Source: a virus. Taken from it: 25,598 nt of DNA. The stretch spans positions 1 through 25,598 of the IMG/VR virus record IMGVR_UViG_3300042923_000644; one strand, given 5' to 3'. Positions 1-5,052 of this stretch are shown here, in pieces (the first letter of the stretch is position 1; each line of letters starts with the position of its first letter). A model generated the notes under the pieces. It worked only from the letters and a program-made list of their open reading frames with translations. It made no database searches and had not been told where the DNA came from. The position numbers were made by a program, and so were the translations under genes.

Positions 1-4
1 CAAT

Positions 5-65
5 TGGTGCCGAGAAAGAGAATCGAACTCTTACTCCATCTCTGGAACCGGATTTTGAGTCCGGC
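5..65 (-). other. Prophage attachment site: 3' half of tRNA-Leu(CAA)
   Basis: Read on the minus strand this is the second half of a class II tRNA. It has an anticodon stem TCCGG/CCGGA (52-48 and 64-60) around loop CTCAAAA with anticodon CAA. A 15-nt variable arm follows with stem TCCA/TGGA, then a T arm AAGAG/CTCTT with loop TTCGATT, the acceptor strand TCTCGGC, discriminator A and CCA (7-5). The D arm and 5' acceptor strand are absent: the sequence beyond base 66 is AT-rich and unrelated. A 3' fragment without its 5' half is the usual scar where a tyrosine integrase has recombined into a tRNA 3' end. Orientation puts host DNA to the left and phage DNA to the right. It could also be the attP core if the window comes from a free phage genome. 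Confidence 0.8.
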
Positions 66-165
66 TTAATATATTGTGTCATTTATTAATAATGCTATGT
101 ACTATAATGCTTGCAGAGCATTTTAATCTTCAAAATCTACCAGAAAAACCCAATATCTTACAAAA

Positions 166-201
166 ACTTTGCCACAAAGTTTGCCACAGTCTTTCCACCT
201 T
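166..201 (+). repeat. Three tandem 12-bp units beside the att core
   Basis: Three consecutive 12-bp units read ACTTTGCCACAA, AGTTTGCCACAG and TCTTTCCACCTT. The first two share TTTGCCACA and the third keeps TTTCCAC. They lie about 100 bp inside the tRNA fragment. Short direct repeats at this distance from an att core are typical of integrase arm-type binding sites; that role is inference. The rest of 66-288 is AT-rich, with a TATAAT at 103-108 but no clear gene. Confidence 0.5.
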
Positions 202-288
202 AACATGACATTACAAATTAATACTATCTAGATTAATGTTCCCTTTTTGTTGTATTATTCGCACATCAGAGAACGTCAAGGAGTGGGT

Positions 289-513
289 ATGTTTATAAGA
301 TGGGAATCTGCAACACGCTATTTTGAAATCCATGTTGGAAAAGATTTACTTGGCGACCTCATGTTTGAAAAAAGATGGGGTGGTAAATTCAATCGCCAGG
401 GTAATAATTTTAAAACCAAGGTGACTAAGCAAGAAGCCCAAGCTATGATAGCTGATATTGCCGAGACCAGAAGAAAGCATAAGTATGTTGAAAAAGTCCG
501 AACAGTGCATTGA
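289..513 (+). CDS. Small WGR-domain protein
   Basis: A protein of 74 residues made almost entirely of a WGR-like domain. It has the pattern RYFEIHVGKDLLGDLMFEKRWGG followed by a charged stretch and a helix with EAQAMIADIAETRRKHKY. WGR domains occur at the ends of PARPs and as stand-alone proteins in bacteria and phages, and are thought to bind nucleic acid ends. The name tripeptide reads WGG here. The ATG at 289 is chosen because AAGGAG (278-283) sits 5 bases upstream; an in-frame TTG at 247 has no ribosome site. It is the first gene inside the putative att site and lies on the strand opposite the virion genes, as expected of an accessory gene. The WGR call rests on pattern recognition only. 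Confidence 0.7.
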   Translation: MFIRWESATRYFEIHVGKDLLGDLMFEKRWGGKFNRQGNNFKTKVTKQEAQAMIADIAETRRKHKYVEKVRTVH

Positions 514-517
514 TAAT

Positions 518-527
518 GGGCGCGCCC
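518..527. other. GGGCGCGCCC palindrome after the WGR gene
   Basis: A perfect 10-bp self-complementary GC block begins four bases after the WGR stop codon in otherwise AT-rich sequence. It has no loop and no T run, so it does not look like an intrinsic terminator. It may be a protein-binding or restriction-type site. Confidence 0.3.
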
Positions 528-588
528 TGCTGAATTTCACAGCAAACACCCTCGCTTATTAGCCACGTCTGAGGCGCTTTTATGCCCT

Positions 589-638
589 TGTTATATCAAT
601 AACATACCATATTAATGGCATCATTAAAATGCTATAAT
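589..638 (+). promoter_or_regulatory. Extended -10 promoter with upstream inverted repeat
   Basis: TGCTATAAT (630-638) is a perfect extended -10 element (TGn then TATAAT), placed about 30 bases before the start of the 115-codon gene. Upstream lies a perfect inverted repeat TGTTAT-ATCA-ATAACA (589-604), which could be an operator. No good -35 is seen, which is usual for extended -10 promoters. The same 14-bp block AAAATGCTATAATC recurs at 1005-1018. Confidence 0.55.
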
Positions 639-667
639 CTCGCAATCAGAACGAGAGGGTGCGTTGA

Positions 668-1015
668 GTGTTTGATAATTATTGGGAAAATAAGACAGAT
701 GAAGATATAAATAAAGAGCTTGAAACTCTTTATCATTCTTCAATATTTTCGTTAGGTACATCTTACTTGCATAAACTAGAAACCGCATATATTGATGATA
801 TCATTCAATGCATAGAGTCCAAGCGTTGTTTAACAAAAGCGAAGGTAAGAATTAGTTTTAAATATAATGATATGTGGAATGGCGGGATTGTTTTAAAAGT
901 ACCTGATCTTTTCATAACAAAAAAGCAAATTTTAGAAAGAAAAAATAAATTAATAGAACAAACCCCATATTGGCAAAATGTAATTAATGAAGCACAGCGT
1001 AGAAAAATGCTATAA
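668..1015 (+). CDS. Hypothetical protein, 115 residues
   Basis: I do not recognise this protein. It is 115 residues, soluble, rich in charged residues, with no signal peptide or membrane segment. The N-terminal part is acidic (ENKTDEDINKELETLYHSS) and the C-terminal third is helical and basic (KKQILERKNKLIEQTPYWQNVINEAQRRK). The start is a GTG at 668 with GAGAGGG about eight bases upstream; no ATG fits better. A clear extended -10 promoter precedes it, so it has its own transcription unit on the plus strand, apart from the virion genes. Its last codons contain the TGCTATAAT of the next promoter. Position near the att site and independent expression suggest a gene carried for the lysogen, function unknown. 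Confidence 0.6.
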   Translation: MFDNYWENKTDEDINKELETLYHSSIFSLGTSYLHKLETAYIDDIIQCIESKRCLTKAKVRISFKYNDMWNGGIVLKVPDLFITKKQILERKNKLIEQTPYWQNVINEAQRRKML

Positions 1016-1103
1016 TCAAGCGGCAGTAGCGGCGTTGAAAGCAGAAACGCATTTAGGGATAGATATCACTCCAAGTCCTGTGATGGGTAGTTCCGGAGCG
1101 TAG
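987..1103 (+). CDS. Possible 38-codon ORF overlapping the structured RNA
   Basis: ATG at 987 opens a 38-codon frame, one frame away from the end of the preceding gene, reading MKHSVEKCYNQAAVAALKAE and ending in GIDITPSPVMGSSGA. The composition looks protein-like, but no clear ribosome site precedes it. It runs through the -10 element at 1008-1016 and into the hairpin-rich stretch. It may be a real small protein, or chance reading of a structured RNA. Confidence 0.25.
   Translation: MKHSVEKCYNQAAVAALKAETHLGIDITPSPVMGSSGA
1008..1016 (+). promoter_or_regulatory. Extended -10 promoter of the candidate small RNA
   Basis: TGCTATAAT is a perfect extended -10 element overlapping the stop codon of the 115-codon gene. 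Transcription would start at about 1022-1024, exactly where the GC-rich, hairpin-forming stretch begins. The -35 region has no good TTGACA match. Confidence 0.55.
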
Positions 1104-1279
1104 CGTAAGTGATAGCCGGAGTAGCGCCCGGCCTACTGCTAGCAAAGAGGCTGATCACTGCGTAGCGGGGGTTGGCCTGATGCTTACTGTTTAGCTGATC
1201 TGCCAGCAGCATAAACTCTGCGTCAGTGTAGAAACAGTCCCGGCTCCGTCTCGCAAGAGGCGCAGCCAGCCTTATTTTT
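1022..1279 (+). ncRNA. Candidate structured small RNA, about 258 nt
   Basis: This stretch is visibly richer in G and C than its surroundings and has no long reading frame on either strand. It starts at the predicted start site of an extended -10 promoter and ends at a strong intrinsic terminator. Complementary pairs within it include GCAGTAG (1023-1029) with CTACTGC (1133-1139), TCCGG (1092-1096) with CCGGA (1116-1120), and ACTGTTT (1186-1192) with AAACAGT (1232-1238). The terminal hairpin closes on a GCAA tetraloop. The motif GTAGCG recurs three times (about 1099, 1121 and 1162). I see none of the signatures of tmRNA, RNase P, SRP RNA or a group I/II intron. A 38-codon frame enters its first third. 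No function can be assigned; a phage regulatory RNA is the simplest reading. Confidence 0.45.
1242..1279 (+). terminator. Rho-independent terminator with GCAA tetraloop
   Basis: Stem GGCTCCGTCTC (1242-1252) pairs with GAGGCGCAGCC (1257-1267), with one C-C mismatch, around GCAA (1253-1256). The T-rich run TTATTTTT (1272-1279) follows. It would end plus-strand transcripts from the promoter at 1008 before the lipoprotein gene. Confidence 0.65.
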
Positions 1280-1369
1280 AACGCACAGCTTTATCCACAA
1301 ATTCTGTGGATAAGTCTATCTAGCTTAATCACCTTTATTTGGAATATTCCCAGCGGATTCTAGGATTTT

Positions 1370-1378
1370 TGCTATACT
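1370..1378 (+). promoter_or_regulatory. Extended -10-like element before the lipoprotein gene
   Basis: TGCTATACT is one base from TGCTATAAT, the third such element in this plus-strand block. It lies only 7 bases before the AAGGAG ribosome site, so the leader would be very short. The -35 is not recognisable. Confidence 0.4.
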
Positions 1379-1397
1379 CCATGTAAGGAGTTTTAGC

Positions 1398-1562
1398 ATG
1401 AAACGGACTTTGATTTTATTGATTATTACTTTGCTTATGGCTGGCTGTGTGACGCAGGTTAATACCACCTCTCAGGCCAACAATCCCATCCCGATTGCTT
1501 CTACACAAAAGCCTTCACTTTTACCGAGCATTCTTAATTGGATTAAATGGCTGAGACCTTAA
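1398..1562 (+). CDS. Small lipoprotein, 54 residues
   Basis: A 54-residue protein with a textbook lipoprotein signal: MKR, a hydrophobic stretch TLILLIITLLM, then lipobox LMAGC with the modified cysteine at residue 17. The residue after the cysteine is Val, not Asp, which favours the outer membrane. The mature part is only 38 residues, with five prolines and a C-terminal SILNWIKWLRP. AAGGAG (1385-1390) sits seven bases before the ATG. It ends in a 4-base tail-to-tail overlap with the convergent membrane-protein gene. Short proline-containing lipoproteins in phages are often outer-membrane spanins (Rz1 type), but no inner-membrane spanin partner is adjacent, so a lysogen surface protein is equally possible. 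Confidence 0.65.
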   Translation: MKRTLILLIITLLMAGCVTQVNTTSQANNPIPIASTQKPSLLPSILNWIKWLRP

Positions 1563-1939
1563 TGCTTTACGATAAGCCCAGGAAGATGTACTAGAGGCTC
1601 CATATGATTAGCCCCCATAAGATACCCTAAGCCATAAATTGCAGCGAATATTGCGCCTAAAGAAAATATAATATGAAGCCAGTATTTGCCAACAAACGAT
1701 TTAATGTTATTCCACATCTTTTGATTAGCTTGTTGCTGAGCCATGATAGAAGCTTTGAAAGTTTCAAGGCTATCTTTCATAACCATGATAGCATCACGCA
1801 TCACTGAATTAGAAGCTATAAGAGCAGAAAGCACTTCTCGGTCTTGCTGTTGATTTGCTTTCATCACTGCAAAACCACCTTCTAAGTTGCTCAAGCGTTC
1901 CTCCACCGAAACTTCAGGCTCTATTTTCAGTGCCTCCAT
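1559..1939 (-). CDS. Coiled-coil protein with C-terminal membrane segment
   Basis: A 126-residue protein. Residues about 10-75 are a charged, heptad-like helix (VEERLSNLEGGFAVMKANQQ and onward through AIMVMKDSLETF), followed by a membrane segment at about 87-109 (YWLHIIFSLGAIFAAIYGL) and a short tail. The layout, an N-terminal coiled coil then one transmembrane helix, resembles XhlA-type holin accessory proteins and other small phage membrane proteins. No endolysin is beside it, so a lysis role is only a possibility. The ATG at 1939 has AAAGGATG upstream. It lies downstream of the terminator that ends the fibre genes, so it needs its own promoter. Confidence 0.6.
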   Translation of the reverse strand: MEALKIEPEVSVEERLSNLEGGFAVMKANQQQDREVLSALIASNSVMRDAIMVMKDSLETFKASIMAQQQANQKMWNNIKSFVGKYWLHIIFSLGAIFAAIYGLGYLMGANHMEPLVHLPGLIVKH

Positions 1940-1962
1940 CTTACATCATCCTTTATTATTTT

Positions 1963-1993
1963 TATATAGGTTTTTGTTGCGTTAATTTGTAAA
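1963..1993 (-). promoter_or_regulatory. Possible promoter of the membrane-protein gene
   Basis: On the minus strand TTTACA (1993-1988) and TATATA (1968-1963) are 19 bases apart, upstream of the 126-residue gene and just below the preceding terminator. Spacing is longer than ideal, so the call is weak. Confidence 0.25.
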
Positions 1994-1994
1994 C

Positions 1995-2020
1995 AAAAAA
2001 AAGGGGCAATTAAGCCCCTT
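1995..2020 (-). terminator. Strong intrinsic terminator of the fibre operon
   Basis: On the minus strand AAGGGGC (2020-2014) pairs with GCCCCTT (2007-2001) around a 6-base loop and runs straight into eight T residues (2002-1995). It lies eleven bases after the stop of the 278-residue gene. It would end the transcript that begins at the late promoter near 3628. Confidence 0.85.
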
Positions 2021-2031
2021 ATAATGGTAAA

Positions 2032-2868
2032 TTAGTTATCAAAAGACCATTTGATTACTGACACATCGCTTGCTTGTAGTGCAGTAGCATCAGCAGCTTG
2101 CACGGAGTTAATCACAAAGCTAACGCCAGGGGTGATAGTGCCAACTGATAATTGACCTAATGCAGAAGCGCCAGTTGCACCAATACTCATTCTTGAAAGG
2201 TCAATTAGAGAGCTGGCTGTTACAGAAGTAGTGGCAACAGTAGCTGTGCCACCAGTCAAGGTTACTGTACCAGCAGAGTTTGCGCCAGCAGCGGTGGTGT
2301 TGCTAGCAGCCGATCTAACAATCTTATTACCAGCAGCACCTAGAACAAGATTTCCGTTGGTTGTTGCTAAGTTTGTTCCAGCAGTTATGGTTGTAGAAGC
2401 GCCAATAGAGCCAGTAACGGCCATATTACCAGTAAACCCAGATGTGCCGGTAACTTGGAAGCTTCCGCTCCCATTAGGGGTCATCTGGATATTTCTGTTA
2501 GTGCCAGCAGCTATAATAAAATCACTTGCAGCACCCCCAGTTAGGGTATTGTTAGCACCTACAGTAATTGTAGAAATACTTTCTAAGCTCTCACCTGTGG
2601 TATCAGCATAGCTAACCAAGCCATGAGCAGTAGCGCTCGTTGGGGTTTCCACACTTCCTGTAACATCATTCCATGCGCTGCCACTCCACACATATACATG
2701 ACCCTCTAAGATGTCTTGGCTTGTAGAGGTGTAGGTGAAGCTTGCTCCAGCACCAAAGCCAGTGCCAGCAGTTAAGCTTGATGGGATTTGGCTTTCTGAA
2801 GTGATAATAGCAGGTGAAATCCAATATTCTATTAGGGGGTTATTTCCTAAATCTGGGCCGAATGACAT
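2032..2868 (-). CDS. Tail fibre/appendage-type virion protein, 278 residues
   Basis: A protein dominated by Gly, Ala, Ser and Thr in short beta-forming repeats, with almost no charged residues in the middle. This is the composition of trimeric phage fibres. The N-terminal part (residues 1-75, with YWISPAIITSESQIPSS and HVYVWSGSAWNDVTGS) may be the virion-attachment region. The repetitive shaft runs to about 215 (VTGTSGFTGNMAVTGSIGA, LVLGAAGNKIVRSAAS). The last 60 residues form a less repetitive tip ending VSVIKWSFDN. AGGAGATATAAAA precedes the ATG. It is the second gene of a two-gene unit, 18 bases after the 227-residue protein, and is followed by a strong terminator. Function as a receptor-contacting fibre is inference. 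Confidence 0.6.
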   Translation of the reverse strand: MSFGPDLGNNPLIEYWISPAIITSESQIPSSLTAGTGFGAGASFTYTSTSQDILEGHVYVWSGSAWNDVTGSVETPTSATAHGLVSYADTTGESLESISTITVGANNTLTGGAASDFIIAAGTNRNIQMTPNGSGSFQVTGTSGFTGNMAVTGSIGASTTITAGTNLATTNGNLVLGAAGNKIVRSAASNTTAAGANSAGTVTLTGGTATVATTSVTASSLIDLSRMSIGATGASALGQLSVGTITPGVSFVINSVQAADATALQASDVSVIKWSFDN

Positions 2869-2886
2869 TTTTATATCTCCTATTTT

Positions 2887-3570
2887 TTAAGTTAATTTGC
2901 CTTTTGCGGGAAGGTTTGAGTGCATTGCGCCTGGTTGGGCTATCTCAAACCACACTGCGCCGTTTGTGTATGAATTGATGATTAGTCGTGCGAACTTATA
3001 AGCCTGTGGAATTGCGGTTGACTGTGTAGTTGTTTCTGAGGCAACATTTGGGTCGTTATAAATTCGGGTGGGTAATTCTGATTTAGCGTTTTGAAAAGTG
3101 TATTGAATGGTATAGTTAAGTGTTGAGCTTGTTTCTACATAAGCACCTAATCCTGGGGCAAAAAAGTCTCTCCAGCAGTCAATTTGACACCAAGGGGTTG
3201 CTGTTTGCGTTGTAATGCCAATGCTGATATCACCAGAGGCATCGTCAGAAATGCTAATGCCATTAGATTCAATTGATGAAAAAGGCACAGGAATAACTAA
3301 AGTTGTGGCATTTGGGCCAAGCACAGAGTAGGTGTATGTCAAGCCACTTAAGTCTTTACCAGTAAAGGTAAAAGTATTGCCACTTTCATCGGCCACTGCG
3401 GTTATTAGTAAAAATTGAGGCGTCGTATTTGCATATCTGCCATTACTCGTTAAAGCACCATCTAAGGCAATGTTACCAGCAGGATAAGTATCGGCTGTGA
3501 CCAAACCATCAGGATCAGCAGCATTTAAAGTAATTTTAATACTTTGGTCTAACTGGGTTTTGCTATACAT
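2887..3570 (-). CDS. Putative virion structural protein, 227 residues
   Basis: I do not recognise a named family. The protein is beta-rich, with many Thr, Ser, Asn and Ile residues, and contains DPDGLVTADTYPAGNIAL, GNTFTFTGKDLSGLTYTYSV and a Trp/Cys-containing centre (TPWCQIDCWRDFFAPGLGAY). There is no signal peptide or membrane segment. It is the first gene of a two-gene unit with the fibre-type gene 18 bases downstream, and the 16-bp late-promoter motif lies 57 bases before its ATG. Co-transcription with a fibre gene under the same motif as the head operon argues for a late virion role, such as a fibre-associated or baseplate-decorating protein. Confidence 0.55.
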   Translation of the reverse strand: MYSKTQLDQSIKITLNAADPDGLVTADTYPAGNIALDGALTSNGRYANTTPQFLLITAVADESGNTFTFTGKDLSGLTYTYSVLGPNATTLVIPVPFSSIESNGISISDDASGDISIGITTQTATPWCQIDCWRDFFAPGLGAYVETSSTLNYTIQYTFQNAKSELPTRIYNDPNVASETTTQSTAIPQAYKFARLIINSYTNGAVWFEIAQPGAMHSNLPAKGKLT

Positions 3571-3627
3571 AGATCATCTCTCTAGTAATAAATATCTAGT
3601 GAGATGCTAGTAATTCCTGAGACTTAC

Positions 3628-3643
3628 TTCATAGTGGTACTTT
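3628..3643 (-). promoter_or_regulatory. Late promoter motif, copy 1
   Basis: Minus-strand AAAGTACCACTATGAA, identical in all 16 bases to two other intergenic copies (8026-8041, 21510-21525). It lies 57 bases upstream of the start of the 227-residue gene. The CACTAT core followed by GAAG resembles SP6/T7-type phage polymerase promoters. No consistent sigma70 -10 follows at a fixed distance. It could instead be a site for a phage activator. Confidence 0.65.
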
Positions 3644-3697
3644 TTGGGTTTTGCGGCAGAACCTAAGAAAAATATATACTCAATACTACGGGGTAGG

Positions 3698-3752
3698 TTT
3701 ACAGAAAGCATTAAATGTAATACAATTATTACATGTATTTCTTGTAATACAA
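3698..3752 (+). promoter_or_regulatory. Autoregulated promoter of the RelB/RelE-type module
   Basis: TTTACA (3698-3703) and TACAAT (3721-3726) are exactly 17 bases apart. The -10 is covered by the inverted repeat TGTAAT-ACAATT-ATTACA (3716-3733), and TGTAATACA recurs as a direct repeat at 3743-3751. Repeats over the promoter are the usual operator arrangement for ribbon-helix-helix antitoxins acting with their toxin. Confidence 0.65.
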
Positions 3753-3768
3753 AAGAAAGGGGATTAAA

Positions 3769-4086
3769 ATGTTAAGCTTACGACTACCAAAAGAACTAGA
3801 AGCACGGCTCGATACGCTAGTTGAACATACAGGAAGAACTAAAACCTATTATGTTAAAAAAGCGCTTGAAAAGTTTATTGAAGATCAGGAAGATTACCTG
3901 TTAGCGGTTGCTGCTTTAGAAGAAGGTGGTGAAAATATCCCGTTTGAAGAGGTGAAAAGATTAGTTTATGGGCTGGATAATAGGGTTCAAACCAAAAGCA
4001 AAGGAGCTGTTGCTAAAACTTCCAAAATCAGCGCAGATTCAAATAGCAAAGAAACTAGAAAAAATCGAGAAGCTCCCAGACCCTAG
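3769..4086 (+). CDS. RelB/CopG-type ribbon-helix-helix antitoxin with extended tail
   Basis: Residues 1-45 form a ribbon-helix-helix DNA-binding domain: strand MLSLRLPKELEARLDTLV, then TGRTKTYYVKKALEKFIEDQ. Residues 46-70 look like the usual toxin-binding tail (EDYLLAVAALEEGGENIPFE then VKRLVYGLDN). Antitoxins of this family normally stop about there, near 75-80 residues. This frame continues about 35 residues further, as a basic low-complexity tail inside the toxin gene in another frame. AGAAAGGGG precedes the ATG. The product should neutralise the RelE-type toxin by direct binding and repress the promoter upstream. The role follows from family knowledge; the tail could be unimportant or could alter the complex. 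Confidence 0.8.
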   Translation: MLSLRLPKELEARLDTLVEHTGRTKTYYVKKALEKFIEDQEDYLLAVAALEEGGENIPFEEVKRLVYGLDNRVQTKSKGAVAKTSKISADSNSKETRKNREAPRP

Positions 4087-4234
4087 AATGCAGGGTGAGC
4101 CATTAAAAGAAAACATGGCTGGCTTGTGGCGTTACAGAGTAGGGGATTATCGGCTAATTTGTGAAATTCAAAATGATGTTTTGCAAGTCTTAGTGATTAA
4201 TATCGGCCATCGAAAAGATGTCTATAAGCATTAA
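3968..4234 (+). CDS. RelE-type mRNA interferase toxin
   Basis: An 88-residue protein of the RelE/ParE fold. It has an opening strand MGWIIGFKPKA, helices carrying AKELLLKLPKSAQIQIAKKL, the family block MQGEPLKENMAGLWRYRVGDYRLI and the C-terminal HRKDVY. The basic and aromatic residues R55, R57, R62, H81, R82 and Y86 match positions used by RelE-family toxins for ribosome-dependent mRNA cleavage. The length is normal. The ATG at 3968 gives the correct N-terminal strand and overlaps the antitoxin frame by 119 bases, much more than the few bases usual in such pairs. The pair sits between late virion units on the opposite strand, so it is probably an accessory stabilisation or defence module. Confidence 0.85.
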   Translation: MGWIIGFKPKAKELLLKLPKSAQIQIAKKLEKIEKLPDPRMQGEPLKENMAGLWRYRVGDYRLICEIQNDVLQVLVINIGHRKDVYKH

Positions 4235-4244
4235 CCCCCTCTAT

Positions 4245-4271
4245 TTGACATCCAGCAGCTACGGGTATATC
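4245..4271 (+). promoter_or_regulatory. Probable promoter of the secreted-protein gene
   Basis: A perfect -35 TTGACA (4245-4250) is followed by TATATC (4266-4271) with a 15-base gap, or by a weaker TATCGT at 17 bases. The gene start is about 40 bases downstream, which fits an independently expressed gene. Confidence 0.45.
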
Positions 4272-4309
4272 GTCACCTTTAGTTATATAAACTAACTGAG
4301 GGGATGATC

Positions 4310-5023
4310 ATGTATTCAGTAGCAAAAGCTTTTGTAGCAGGTTTGGCGGTTTTGGGTGGGGCTAAGGCTCAGCAACAAACTCAAACGATTTATAATTTAA
4401 ACCCTGGTGATAATGGTGTTTTTGGTATTCCCGCTAATTGTAGCGTTCAAGGCGTTTTTCCTTCTGATAATTCATGGGACTTGTCTGTTATTCCTGTTCA
4501 ATCCTCACCTCAAATATTGCAGATAGGTTTATCTGAAAAGACTTTCAACTATTCAAATTCTTTAGACAATAGAATATGGGTTTATAACGGCGGCAACAAA
4601 AGCGAAGAAAATGGGGCTTTATTTGATTGTACAGAAGGTGCTAACTTTTTGTGCATTCCAATCCCAGGATCAACAATTTTGGGGAATAATTTCTTCAATT
4701 ATCAGACCCTCTGTGGAGGTTTGGATAATGAAACAGAATTTAACTGTATCCTGTTTAAATCCCCCGATGATTCTTCGCCATTTGAATCTAAAGTACGAAT
4801 CTATACAAAAGGGTATAGTCCAGATCAAGATGGAGTTTCAGCTGACTCAATTGTGAATATACAATCTGGAGTACCATATAATTTCAAATTAAGCTCTAAT
4901 ATAACTAGTGATGTAGAAATAATGGCTATCCCAGAAATAAAAACACAAGGAACTGTTTTTTTAAGTTGTAGTCAACAGCAGTCATTAAAACAAAAAGAAT
5001 CTCATTCGGAGTTTTCTCATTAG
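4310..5023 (+). CDS. Secreted protein of unknown function, 237 residues
   Basis: The protein opens with a Sec-type signal peptide: MYSVAKAFVAGLAVLGGAKA followed by QQQTQ, with probable cleavage after AKA. The mature part has about 217 residues, is rich in Asn and Ser, beta-like, with cysteines in C(S)VQG, DCTEGANFLC, TLCGG, FNC and LSC contexts that could form disulfides in the periplasm. The ATG at 4310 is preferred over the in-frame ATG at 4304 because GAGGGG ends right at 4303, leaving a proper 6-base gap only for 4310. It has its own TTGACA promoter and ends at a terminator. It lies beside the toxin-antitoxin pair on the strand opposite the virion genes, as expected of a lysogenic conversion gene. 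I recognise no family. Confidence 0.65.
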   Translation: MYSVAKAFVAGLAVLGGAKAQQQTQTIYNLNPGDNGVFGIPANCSVQGVFPSDNSWDLSVIPVQSSPQILQIGLSEKTFNYSNSLDNRIWVYNGGNKSEENGALFDCTEGANFLCIPIPGSTILGNNFFNYQTLCGGLDNETEFNCILFKSPDDSSPFESKVRIYTKGYSPDQDGVSADSIVNIQSGVPYNFKLSSNITSDVEIMAIPEIKTQGTVFLSCSQQQSLKQKESHSEFSH

Positions 5024-5031
5024 ATAATACA

Positions 5032-5052
5032 GGGGCATTTAGCCCCCTTTTA
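5032..5052 (+). terminator. Terminator between convergent genes
   Basis: GGGGC (5032-5036), loop ATTTA and GCCCC (5042-5046), followed by CTTTTATT. It separates the secreted-protein gene from the convergent 972-residue gene, whose stop is immediately beyond. The minus-strand T run is poorer, so it serves mainly the plus strand. Confidence 0.65.

Noticed and set aside
518-527. GGGCGCGCCC as a terminator of the WGR gene
   Set aside because: It has no loop and no downstream T run, so it does not fit an intrinsic terminator.
1022-1279. Identification of the structured stretch as tmRNA, RNase P RNA, SRP RNA, retron RNA or a self-splicing intron
   Set aside because: None of the conserved sequence blocks of these RNAs is visible, and no reverse transcriptase or intron protein lies nearby.
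2231-2611. Plus-strand frame of 126 codons rich in Val, Ala and Pro
   Set aside because: It is the antisense shadow of the Gly/Ala/Thr-rich fibre gene; no ribosome site, and the composition is explained by the opposite strand.
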